This document shows, in pieces, positions 53,085 to 62,624 of a DNA stretch of 64,000 bases. The notes under the pieces are model-generated. The model searched no databases, had not been told where the DNA came from, and saw only the letters and a program-made list of their open reading frames with translations. The stretch is taken from NCBI GenBank assembly GCA_016648135.1, contig JADDOH010007968.1, positions 1-64,000 on the forward strand. Reading direction: 5' to 3'. The position numbers and the translations under genes are program-made. This stretch comes from Agrypnia vestita (Eukaryota > Arthropoda > Insecta > Trichoptera > Phryganeidae). Every line of letters begins with the position of its first letter. Position 1 is the stretch's first letter.

Positions 53085-53520
53085 TAACGACACTTTACTT
53101 TAAATATTTGTTATTTATAATAATTATTACCTTTTCTTTGCTGACGTATCATCTTCAGTAATGTTACTAATACTAAACCTGAGACAAAGGGACTTCATGC
53201 TCCTTAGGGTTGCGGAATGGAGGGGTGATTAAGGGTGTAGGGGCGGGATCAATAAGCACAGAAGAGTGTAGAATTTAAAAAATTAATAGAAGGTGTTTGA
53301 ATATATAATTAAATTTTTGTTTCAATTAATCGCTAAGTTTTCTTAGATACGTCGAGTCGAAACGATGACCTTCGTTTCTCGCGTGGTCCGCCATTTCTGA
53401 ATTGATACTAAAGTTTTTGATTCCTGTGAAATGTTCATCCATCCTTTTCTCTATTTTTCTTCCAGTATATCCGATGTATTCGTATACATCTTGACAATTA
53501 TTTTATAGACTAAATAAATT
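53085..53520 (-). mobile_element. 5'-truncated Penelope-like element, second lineage
   Basis: On the minus strand a GIY-YIG coding remnant (53496-53326) is followed by about 150 bases of untranslated sequence, a degenerate hammerhead-like block near 53168-53130 (ATTACTGAAGATGATACGTC) and an AT-rich end. The arrangement parallels 9905-10477, but the sequence is a different subfamily. Confidence 0.7.
53326..53496 (-). pseudogene. GIY-YIG endonuclease domain remnant of a PLE
   Basis: The 56-codon frame begins CQDVYEYIGYTGRKIEKRMD and continues EHFTGIKNFSINSEMADHAR and NEGHRFDSTYLRKLSD before the stop. VYEYIGYTGR fits the (G)IY-x-YIG box with the following Thr and Arg. RMDEHF carries the conserved helix, and MADHARNEGHRFD matches the AxH....GHxFD block seen in Penelope-like endonucleases. 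There is no start codon, and it is bounded upstream by a stop. Compared with the remnant at 10129 it retains the catalytic core but is shorter at the C-terminal end. The reverse transcriptase is absent. Confidence 0.8.
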
Positions 53521-53654
53521 TTAATTTTGATTAACAACATTTCATCCACTCTAACTTCACAACTTTGAGGGTACCGTTTAATTCTTCAGAAATGTGGAGA
53601 TTTCTTTTTAAAAAAATATAACAAACGTTTTAAAAAACTAACCCATAAAAAACA

Positions 53655-53960
53655 AGTTTTTACAATACTCCCTTTCTCATTTTCGTGTTTCGTGTCTACC
53701 AGATGCGTCGGAGTATTTTCATACAACTTACTGAGTTGTATGAAAAAACCATTAAAAATTTGAAAAATCCAAAATTATACTATAATTATTATTTTTTTTA
53801 ACGAAAATTTGATAGATCTTTTTGATCGACGCCACGAGCCTGCTTGCAAAGTTTTAGCTCGATTGGATCACGTGAAAAGGGTTAAAAATCGATCCAAAGT
53901 TTTTTCGTCAGGCAAGCAAGCAATCAGACGCCACGAGTTAAAAGAAAGGGACTAAAAATT
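53655..53960 (+). mobile_element. ACTCCCTTTC element, copy 5 (variant middle)
   Basis: It runs from TTTTTACAATACTCCCTTTC to AAAAGAAAGGGACTAAAAA. It has the shared core (TTTAGCTCGATTGGATCACG), but the left part carries the TCGGAGTATTTTCATACAAC unit with an internal palindrome ACAACTTACTGAGTTGT. Flanks include ACTAACCCATAAAAAACAAG, as in copy 6. Confidence 0.8.
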
Positions 53961-53964
53961 GGTT

Positions 53965-55010
53965 ATCCCAAAACAACAAGTTTCGAGTTGCTTCTATATA
54001 TTACGGTAAATCGACTAATCCCTTGGCATGTATACCTATAAGCACTTCATTGATTACATTTTGTGAAACTGCCCACGTGCTAGAATAATATTTCCTAATG
54101 AGCTTTCATAAATTAGTTTACGAATTTCGGAAATTCTATTATATTATACATTATTTTTACGAGTGTAGTAAGTAAGCTCTAATTCTCTTACAAAGCCAAC
54201 ATACACCATCGTCGAATCTTTATCATGGCGATGCGGGCCCTCTGTTCGATCCGGTGTCCTCAATTCCCGTGACGCGACCTGCTGCGTGCCGCCGGCCGAC
54301 GGACTGCCGAGCAGTGGTGGCTTCGCGTGTTCTTACGCTCCACAAATCATTCCCAGAAACGACTCCCGGCCCCGACAGCAGGTTGTGGGACGTTGTGTGT
54401 CACTGTGCCATTGCTCGATAGAAAAACACCAGACTGCGGCTCTGCAGACGCGGGTGATTGATTGTTCCGATGCCCATTAGCCGGGAGGCCCAGAAGCTGT
54501 CTGCGAGAAGTGGAGAATAGTACCCTTTAAATAATTAATGATGCATTTTGACCTAACGGTGTGGCTCATTCCGGTTATTGAATGCGTGGTATCAAGCCCA
54601 TTCGCACGACTTCAACGAGGGCATGTCTATTGTGCCTAGTGCTTTTCTAAAGTATATGTTCGTCCCAGCCCCGGGAAAAAGAGACTGATCAATGTCTACA
54701 CGACTCTGAAATCTCTTCCCGGATCCTGGCTGGAACCCACCGATTCTTTTATCGTTCGAAACAAGGAATCAAAACACGAAATGAAATTTATAAGCTAAGC
54801 GACAACAAGGAAAATTCTTCGAAAATAGCGACCAAAAAGGAATAAAAATATATAAAATTACAGGTACGAAGCTACGTTTTACTGCTTTGAAAAATATTAC
54901 GAGAATGATCTCTGATCAACTGATCCGAATAATGACTACAAATGCTGCTGATTTTCTAAGAATCTTCCCTTTTATACTTGTCGAGATTTATTTTTGTCAA
55001 AATAAAATAT
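53965..55010. other. Unassigned; GC-rich block 54230-54500
   Basis: The GC-rich part (CTGCGTGCCGCCGGCCGACG) is non-repetitive and has a 64-codon frame without recognised similarity. It may be regulatory. Otherwise AT-rich. Confidence 0.3.
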
Positions 55011-55014
55011 AAAA

Positions 55015-55558
55015 AAAGTAACCCATAAAAAACAAGTTTTTATTAAAATATAACGACAATTAAAGACGAATTAAAACATATAACATAACACTAAACTTAC
55101 AGTAATTTAATATATTTCTAAAATGTCAGATGTTTTGAGCTTTGATAAGACACTTCATGCTTTGAAGATTAAATTCTAAAAACATTTGTCAGTCAATTTA
55201 GATTTTCGACATTCGTAGTGAAGTACCTATTATGTATTCCGACGGAGTAATTCAAATTTAGAAAACATTCCGCGACGTTATCGGGCCGCCGCCCCGTCGC
55301 TAATCAAACTTTTCTAATGATTCCAATTTGAAAAAACCAATAAAATTTCTAAAAATCCGAAATTATACTATAATTATTAATTTTTTTGACGAAAATTTGA
55401 TAGATCTTCTTGATCGTCGCCACGAGTCTACTTGCCAAATTTCAGCTCGATTGGATCACGGGAAAAGGGTCAAAAATCGATCCCAAGTTTTTTTTTACGG
55501 CAAGCCGGCAAGCAAGCAAGCAGACGCCACGAGTTAATATAAAGGGAGTAATTACACT
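55015..55558 (+). mobile_element. ACTCCCTTTC element, copy 6 (long variant, inverted)
   Basis: It matches copy 2 across the long half (TCCGACGGAGTAATTCAAAT, GACGTTATCGGGCCGCC) and the core (GGATCACGGGAAAAGGGTCA), in opposite orientation. It ends TAAAGGGAGTAATTACAC. Confidence 0.8.
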
Positions 55559-55559
55559 A

Positions 55560-55776
55560 TATCATGTGCGTTCCAAACATTTCTTCATTCAAAATTCACA
55601 ATATTTAAACTATTGTCGTGTTCTTACTCGCATAAAATAATAAAGAAAACACACAATTTTTATTAAATCAATAAACAAATATGTACATCGTATAAAACAA
55701 TTTAAATTTTGAAAACGTTTTAATTATATACTGCATTGCCAAATCATTTGATAAATATTTTGGAGGAAACAGTATA
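55560..55776. other. Unassigned short stretch
   Basis: Nothing was recognised. Confidence 0.35.
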
Positions 55777-55920
55777 ATTAATAAAAAATAAACTTAGTTT
55801 TCACCACTTTTGTATTGAAAAATATCGACATGTTTCAGAACCCATGTGATGAAAACTAAGTTTATTTTTTATTAATAATTTTAATAATGTCACCACAAAA
55901 TTATTTTGCTGTTTTTGAAT
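55777..55920. mobile_element. PLE-type terminus with perfect 27-bp inverted repeat
   Basis: 55777-55803 and 55850-55876 are exact reverse complements. The loop contains CGACATGTTTCAGAACCCAT, the reverse complement of a partial hammerhead (TTCTGAAACATGTCG). Downstream is the family block AATGTCACCACAAAATTATT. Confidence 0.65.
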
Positions 55921-56480
55921 AAGAAACTTTTCTAAAGTGTTAATTACCAGTAAAAATCATGAACTAGAAAATTCGAATGTTCATTTCTGAAATTTTTTAA
56001 TTCCGGACTATTATATCTTCAAACCTTTTCAAAGGTGGGGTCCTATTAAATTCCATAATATTATACCTTTTTAAAATTTGCCATTCTCGGCATCCATTCA
56101 TCTTGATCCCGTTTCGGAAATGTTGCATTCTTATTTTATCCAATTAGGCACAAAAACAGGCACGACATGTCCATAAATTTCATTCATGATGGTATAACAA
56201 AATCATTTTTACCAAATGCTTATTCAGATCATCAATTACATTTTAATCAACATGCAGCTAATACACGTATCGTTTGCGCGCGCAATATCTAAACCTTTTT
56301 TGGTGTCGATATTATAGAGATCTGTCCTGATGATAACCTTGAATTTTAGATCGAGAGATCAAATAAATAACCCTTGTTTTTATTCTTTATGAGGTTAACT
56401 TTAAATTAATTGCAAAGTTTGCATTTTCGTGCTTTATGTAATACTTCGAAGATTTTCATTTTCTCCCATTCAATATATCA
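55921..56480. other. Unassigned stretch
   Basis: TGTCCTGATGATAACCTTG near 56324 resembles degraded PLE ends, but pairing is not convincing. Nothing else was assigned. Confidence 0.3.
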
Positions 56481-56486
56481 CCACAA

Positions 56487-56600
56487 ATGACATCTTACCC
56501 CTGGTGGGTCCTTGCCTCGACAAAAATTTTCCTCCATCGATCCCTGTAAGAGCCATTTCTCTCGGTCCTCGTTTTCTAAGACTGAAGACCATTGAAGACA
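56487..56600 (-). repeat. RTE-type LINE tail fragment
   Basis: The plus-strand blocks CCCCTGGTGGGTCCTTGCCT and AAATTTTCCTCCATCGATC parallel 23429-23475. It is heavily diverged. Confidence 0.5.
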
Positions 56601-56604
56601 TTTG

Positions 56605-57400
56605 TGTTAGTTACTATACACGCCTAAAAGAGAATAAAAAATGTGCCATTCGATAATGGCACACGTACTACAAAAATTTGTAGGCTTGTTGTAATAACGG
56701 GAGTCGACCAATTTTTCAGGTTCAAATTTTTTTTGTATGTTTTGAAAACGTTCGCGATAAAATCTTAACCCTGTACTGAGAGAGGCGCACGTTTGCGTGA
56801 CCTCACCCTGTTACCCTCAATTTTATATATAATAAATTTGCACCCTCTCGCCTGTAGGCTGAATATTCCCACCAACTCAAGGAAATCCTCTGCTGCTGGT
56901 TCGGATTAGGGTGTCAAGGCGTCGGTAAGCAGGCACCATTAACATTTCGAGCCGGATTACTTTTATCGAAAATTAATCGAATCTCGCCGATCAAGCTCTG
57001 TGCATGGCATTACAATCTATTATGCCCTCGTTTTTTTTTAAACCGACTTGCAATTCACGGCGACTGAGGTCCTTGGCTCTTGCGACACGTTTAAAAAAAA
57101 CTAGGCATCCTTGTGATATTTCAGCGTGTTTGGAGATTATAGTGTTTTGAATGTGCATGATTTATGTACAGCAGCACATTTTATAATACGCAACTGGGTC
57201 GCGGGGCGGCCCACGCCTTTGCGAATTCAAGACGTAGTTTGAATGTACTTGCGAATATTGGAAGATGTATAATTTACGATGAATTATACAGTGCGAGTAC
57301 GCTCGCCTAGGTCACATGCGATAAGCAAAAAACTTATTAATATTTATTATATGATTGCTTTTTTTTAAACTTTTTTTTTTATCTGTCATTGACTTTATTA
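56605..57400. other. Unassigned stretch
   Basis: Mixed composition with unique GC-richer patches (56790-57000). No gene was recognised. Confidence 0.35.
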
Positions 57401-57401
57401 T

Positions 57402-57480
57402 TGTTTATTTATTATCAACGCCCTAGTGTGCTTTTACATATGTAGTACAAGTATCTTATACATACCTACCTAATACTGTT
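57402..57480 (-). repeat. Jockey-like LINE tail fragment
   Basis: TTTATTTATTATCAACGCCC and TGTGCTTTTACATATGTAG match the tail of LINE copy A (27811 on) with changes. Confidence 0.5.
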
Positions 57481-57586
57481 TTTATTTGAATAAATGGTAA
57501 AGACAAAAAAAACGTTTTTAAAAAATAAACAAAAATATATTATAACAGAATGCTAGTTAACTTAGTAAAAACCCCTACCAGAATTA

Positions 57587-57629
57587 CGGTCTACGGTTTC
57601 AAGACGTATCCGTCTCTTCGTCAGGACCA
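57587..57629 (-). ncRNA. Hammerhead ribozyme motif
   Basis: Minus strand: stem I GGTC, core CTGACGA, stem II GAGACG with loop GATA closing to CGTCTT, core GAAA, short stem III in ACCGT, cleavage site GTA, then GACC pairing with GGTC. All invariant bases are present. Stem III is imperfect (one base short of palindromic ACCGGT), which may weaken activity. Confidence 0.7.
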
Positions 57630-57689
57630 ACACTACACTACTATATTCACAACACTATACACCCCAACCATAGTATTGTACCAATATTG

Positions 57690-58538
57690 ATCACATGCGT
57701 GTTAATCTTGTCAGAGACAAGCGTGCACACTAGCCTACAAGTACATTCAGGAATCTAACAAAAGAGAGCGAATATTTTAAAAAAGTAAGTATAAAATGCT
57801 TTTAAAAATTTTAACCATAAAAAGAAAAACAATCGATCCTACTATTTTAACTTCTTGACTGGTGTCTAATGCAATTTGGAGGCTGGGTTTTATTGAATTA
57901 AATCACCCTTTTTGCACCTCCATCATTTTGACATCGGCTGATGAAGTCGAACATTAATATTATCCGACATTACCGAAGTAAAAACTCCCACAGTTAGTTC
58001 GCAGCAAATTATAGTTGCGAACACTTTTTTGCACAATCTTCCGCGTTGTGAGAAACAGATGTTTTTGCATTTAAATACCGCTTACCTGGGTAATATTTCA
58101 CGCGCTTACTATTGTACGTTACTAACAATTTTATCCTTTCGCGTTGACCTAAATTTTTATTGTAGCCTTTATCGATCGTGACTCATTTCGTATTTAATTA
58201 TGAATCCATTTATAAAAAAACTTATTGGCATTCTCTGCAGTTTTAGAGTTGTTATCTTTTTGCAAAAAAAAAATCGTTTGACGGTGTACGTTTTCAAGCG
58301 GTGGAGGTTTTCAAGGTATTCCATTCAAACGGCTGTCTATTCACACGGGCCGGTCTTCGTAACGTTTCACGCGAGATGTAGTCCTTGACCGCTTTTATAT
58401 TGTACAGCCTTTTGCCGATACTCTGTAAATCTATTCCCGCTAATATCGTGTGTGCTGTAATGTATATCCACGCGACGTGAAATTCGCGTTACTCAACGGA
58501 AAATGATGTAGACCATCAAATACATATAAATTTTTTTT
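57690..58538. other. Unassigned stretch
   Basis: No gene was recognised. The part at 57950-58140 is unique and moderately GC-rich, with possible regulatory content. Confidence 0.3.
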
Positions 58539-58539
58539 T

Positions 58540-58695
58540 AAATAAAATAACTATTTGTATAACACCACTTGATTGAGTTTACACCAACTAGTTTCAACTC
58601 ACAGCTAAGTCAGTATTGATGAAGACTCAGCTGTGAGTTGAAACTAGTTGGTGTAAACTCAACAAAGTGGTGTTATACAAATAGTTATTTTATTT
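58540..58695. mobile_element. PLE-type palindrome (67-bp arms) with hammerhead-like centre
   Basis: 58540-58606 and 58629-58695 are inverted repeats with 65 of 67 matching. On the plus strand the centre and right arm give TTGATGA, stem II GACTCA/TGAGTT, GAAA and palindromic ACTAGT: a hammerhead with the first core base changed from C to T. Downstream GTCCCACCACAATGTGTTTG resembles the PLE family block. Confidence 0.7.
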
Positions 58696-58814
58696 AAAGA
58701 TATTATGTCCCACCACAATGTGTTTGCTTCGTGTGAAAATTTATAAAAAATTTCTTTTTTTTATAAAATTATTTCTCTTCTTTTTTCTGAACTACCTGGC
58801 ATAACATCCCTATT

Positions 58815-59545
58815 CTTACGGCCGTATTCTGAACTAAGCAAGATTACTATTTATGTATCTTGACAGTTATGTGTAACATTGTCTTCTTCTTCTTTTTCTT
58901 TTAGTGATCTTTTGATCTGTGCTACAGAAAACTACGCCTCCCGGGATGACGAGGTCCGGCTATCCCTCCATCTTTTCGGTGATCTTTCCGGTAGGCGTCA
59001 TCCAGAGGTCATCATTTCATTCGCTGGTGTATTTACGAGTCTGTCACTGTCCATTCTTGCTACGTGATCCCGTCAGAATCTCTCTCTGCATCTCCTCCAT
59101 TGTGCTGTGTCCTCTGTTTTGCAAGTTTTCCTTATGTCTTCATTTCGGACACGGTCACGTAGAGTTTTTCCAGTAATGGATCTCAGCACCTTCACTTCAG
59201 TTGTTCTGAGGAGTCCTTTTGGTGCGGGCAGTGTCAGCCCGCCTCTCTACAGCGTATGTCATAATAGGTCGCACGCGTGTCTTGTATGACATTGTAATGC
59301 TGCCAATTTTGACGTTTTAAGTTTGACAGGCTTGACATTGATGAATTCAATGAATCGTAAAGATTTAAACCGTAAACAAACGAAGTTATTCACAATTATG
59401 AATAATGAGCTTTCTAATTGATTGAATCATTCATTTCAAACCGGTAAAACTTAAAGCGTCAAAATTGGCGGCATCACAATGTTATACGATAACTGTCAAG
59501 ATACAGAGATAGCAATATTGCTTAATTCAGATTACCGCCAATTGG
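58815..59545. mobile_element. MITE interrupted by a LINE
   Basis: The left sequence GGCCGTATTCTGAACTAAGC faces, on the other strand, GCGGTAATCTGAATTAAGCA from near 59537. Inner parts also pair (TGTATCTTGACAGTTATGTG / ATAACTGTCAAGATACAGAG; GCTGCCAATTTTGACGTTTTA / AAGCGTCAAAATTGGCGGCA). Removing the LINE at 58883-59288 with one copy of ACATTGT rejoins the left arm. Confidence 0.75.
58883..59288 (-). pseudogene. LINE reverse transcriptase tail with 7-bp target duplication
   Basis: ACATTGT is duplicated exactly at 58876-58882 and 59289-59295. The minus strand reads, with frame changes, RPIMTYAVERRADTARTKR, LLRTTEVKVLRSITGKTLRD, RVRNEDIRKTCKTEDTAQWR and DHVARMDSDRLVNTPANEMM, then an AGAAGAAGA tail. 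This is a post-polymerase LINE tail related to RTE-like endonuclease/reverse-transcriptase elements. The short length and clean ends indicate a 5'-truncated insertion. Confidence 0.85.
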
Positions 59546-59885
59546 TTTGTCGTGCGTGCTTCTCGAATTCACTATCTGGTTCCTGGACTCGTCAGTCATC
59601 CGTTCTCGTCCTCTTCCATTATTCTTTCTTCTTCTCTCTTCATTCCTTGAATACGCCCTAAGCGAGCCGTTGTTAATCCCGCTAAGATCTGCTTTACAAT
59701 TGCCCCTTATTTATTCATTCTGTACTCTATCGTAAATGGATCTGCCACGTGTACGCCGGAGTGACCTCATTTGCACTGCATTTTTTCCTCTTGTGCCAGG
59801 TTCATGTTTAACTTTCACATATTATTTGGACTCTCGTTGCGAATGCGAAATACAACTCGATGTACTTATTGAAAATAGACAACAT
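59546..59885. other. Unassigned stretch
   Basis: No gene was recognised. Mixed composition. Confidence 0.35.
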
Positions 59886-59887
59886 GC

Positions 59888-60393
59888 AGGGTGTAACAGA
59901 GCTAGTCCACAATACTTTACAATCCTGCTTTGATTATGAGTCGAAAATGTTCAAACAATCATGTCCTATATGAATATCAATAGTTTAGGAGATATGCGTC
60001 ATCAAAGTTTGCATTTTTTTTTCAATATTTTTGATTTATTTTTGCAATACGTTGAATTATCTTTACAGTAACATATTTATATTGATTAGGAAAAATTCAT
60101 TCGTTTCAATAAAAGTTAACTAAAATAATAAAAACCATGAAAAAATTAGAATCGGAAGGTTTTTCTCATTTTATTTGACTTGTATTAAAGGGAATGAATT
60201 TTTCATATTAGATATAAGTTACTGTAATGATAGTCCAACGTTTTGTAAAAAGTAAGCCAGAAATATTGAAAGAAAAAAATGCTATCTTTTATGTCTCATA
60301 TCTCCTTAACTGTTAATATTGTGTCATTGTTGCTTGAACATTTTCGACTCATAATCAAGGCAGGAATCCACTTGTCAACTTTGTTACACCCTG
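59888..60393. mobile_element. Palindromic TIR element (CAGGGTGTAACA), family P relative
   Basis: The left end CAGGGTGTAACAGAGCTAG and, opposite strand from 60393, CAGGGTGTAACAAAGTTGAC are inverted repeats. TTATGAGTCGAAAATGTTCA occurs on both sides in inverse orientation, and GGAAAAATTCATTCGTTTCA faces GGGAATGAATTTTTCATATT. It is related to 45375-47385 in the inner parts. Confidence 0.75.
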
Positions 60394-60399
60394 TAAATT

Positions 60400-60784
60400 G
60401 TAAAAAACACCTGTATAAAATATGTACTCGCCTTTGGAGGCGCCTACTAAAATTTTACGACTGACGTACTGTAAAACCATCAAGCAGTAACGCCATATCC
60501 AATTGGTCTTTGGCCTGTAACTGATTTATCTGCTATATCCTTTTCTTATTCCTCCTACCTATACAATAATTCGGTACGGTAAGTAGCTGGCATGGTCGTG
60601 AAACGCCCATTAATTTTGTTTAAGCTCTTTGATTTGAATTAAAGATTTTTGAACTATATTTCAATAAATAATAATAATATTGTACTCCTGGGTTACGAAG
60701 GATCTTTTTTTTTTTACTGTATTTACTTATATGTAGACATTTAACAATATTACTTTTCTGTAATGGCCAGTAGGAATCTGTCAC
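60400..60784. other. Unassigned stretch
   Basis: No gene or repeat was recognised. Confidence 0.35.
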
Positions 60785-61195
60785 AAGAAGCAAGACTGGC
60801 GGTCCATAACGGAGTTCTGGTGCTAACTCTAATGTATGAAAGTAAAGCCTGGAATTGGCAATGAAGTAATTAAATTGAATGCGGTAGAAATGCGGCCGCT
60901 AAGGCGCATGTGTAGAAAATCTTTGGTCGATATAGTGTGGAATTGACAAATTAGAAGTGAATGTAATGCTGGATGTAGCGCGGTAGATAGAATAAAGAGG
61001 GGATCGCTGAGATGGTTTGGTCCCGTGGAACGTACGAGCGAGGAGAAGATGGTTGATAAAATATGTGAGGCGATGTAGAAGGCAGCAGGAACAGACGGCG
61101 TCCGCGAAACGAGCATTGGAGGATGGCCCTGGCTTACATGAGAAGGCGTAAGAATGTGGCCGAAGAAAAGGTGGCGCGCCAAGATGAGAGAGTGT
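60785..61195 (+). pseudogene. Decayed LINE reverse transcriptase tail
   Basis: The plus strand, with stops and frame changes, gives ARLAVHNGVLVLTLMYESKAW, LNAVEMRPLRRMCRKSLVD-like sequence and VDRIKRGSLRWFGPVERTSE, followed by EEKMVDKICEAM. The order (VHNGVLVxTLxYxSxAW, then LRRMC, then WFGxVERxSE) is the usual C-terminal region of insect LINE reverse transcriptases. It is the most decayed coding fragment of this type in the window. Confidence 0.75.
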
Positions 61196-61199
61196 AGCG

Positions 61200-61840
61200 T
61201 TCTATCTTCTCTGCCTATGATTAGTTAGTTCTTGAATTATCTCTGTTAAAAATATGTTGCGTGTAGTTTGCGTTATCTCGTTGAGTCTGGCCGCAAATAT
61301 TTTTCGCAAGTCCGCAAAAATGCGTGCGTTCACAAACATTTTCCTGTAATATTTGAAACATGGTCATCTATCTTCATGGTTCATGCGATGACAGTATCGT
61401 TTTGCGATTACGCCTGCGGTGTCCCGCGGAGAATAATCATTATGTCATCGGCTGCGGTCGCTCTGGTTCGTATCGGCGGAATGCGAGTGCATTCACGCTA
61501 GATATTGCAACCGCAACGGCCCGCGGCCGCGTCGCGTAATGCGTGCATTGTGGTAGTTTCGCGCGTGGGGCGCGTTTTCAATTAATTTTCAATTTATGTG
61601 ATAATCCTCCGATCCCGGCAGGATTGACGCGGCGCATAAATCCGTCTGTCGGGCGGAACAGCTGTCGCCGTTTCTGTTATTGCCGAAGAATGTCGGTAAT
61701 TGTTCGCTTATTATCGCCGCACCGCTTTATGCGTAGCAGGTTACTCAAACTCGACCATTATTATAAAATTATCGTAGCTTAACCGTTATAAATCTTGTGA
61801 TATTTTATTTCAAAAACCAAATGCAGACTTTCCGGTTAAT
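61200..61840. other. Unassigned non-repetitive, homeodomain-motif-rich block
   Basis: The part at 61400-61760 is GC-rich and unique, interspersed with CAATTAATTTTCAATTTATG and TAATTG-like motifs. This suggests conserved intronic regulatory DNA. No exon was supported. Confidence 0.35.
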
Positions 61841-61844
61841 TCTT

Positions 61845-62320
61845 TTTCTTCTTCATCAGCCTTCGTCTCTCCACTGCTGGATATAGGCCTCTTCCTTCTC
61901 TTTCCATCCTTCCCAGTTGTAGCCATTTTTTTTCCACCAAAGCGGCTATATCATCGGCCCATCTCTTTTGAGGTCTTCCGATGCCTCTTTTATTCTCCCA
62001 AGGTCTCCATTTCAGAACTCTGGGAGGCCATCTTGTAGCATCCTGCCTTGCAACATGTCCTGCCCATTCCCATTTTAGCTTCGCTACACGATCCATGATA
62101 TCCACTACTCTAGTTCTGCGCCTAATTTCATCATTTCTAATTCAATCTCTTAGGCTTACTCCAAGCATGGATCTCTTCATGGATCGTTGCGTGCCTTTGA
62201 GCTTTTCTACACTTTTCTTTGTAAGGGCCATAGTCTCCAATCCATACGTCATCAGTGGCAGTACGCATGATTCAAAGGCTTTTCTTTTTAGGCTAATGGT
62301 TAATACTATCATTATCTTTT
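61845..62320 (-). pseudogene. RTE-type LINE tail, copy C1
   Basis: The minus strand (62105-61836) reads MDIMDRVAKLKWEWAGHVAR, QDATRWPPRVLKWRPWENKR and GIGRPQKRWADDIAALVEKK before an AAGAAGAAA-like end. The upstream frame (62110-62300) has SLKRKAFESCVLPLMTYGLE, the ETxxLT and LKGTQRSMKRSMLG blocks and a stop in the SLRD-IRNDEIRRRT segment. It is the tail of an RTE-type endonuclease/reverse-transcriptase LINE. It lies about 300 bp from a paralogous copy C2 in the same orientation. Confidence 0.85.
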
Positions 62321-62624
62321 AGTTATCTTTAGGTCAATACTATCTGTCAAATGGCCGCATCGGAATCTCTCACGCCACGCTTTTGACGAAATTTTCCATC
62401 ATATTTATGCACGATTGGTACACTTTTTCACCAATAATAGCTCCGATATTGGTGATCTTTCAGTGATTGGATCATGTTTCGATCACGCATAGACTTTACA
62501 TCCTTCACAAAACCTCAAAGAAAAAAGTCTTGAGACGTTGGTCGCACGATCTGCGCGACCAATTGTTACCTCATTAACGAATGTTACCTCAATATTAGAT
62601 ACAAAATTACTAGACACCGAGAGC

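Noticed and set aside
57945..57970. CTGATGAAGTCGAAC as another hammerhead
   Set aside because: No stem II can form between the cores, and there is no stem III or cleavage site.
60829..61182. Minus-strand 117-codon open frame
   Set aside because: The plus strand shows LINE reverse transcriptase motifs across the same region, so the minus frame is a shadow.
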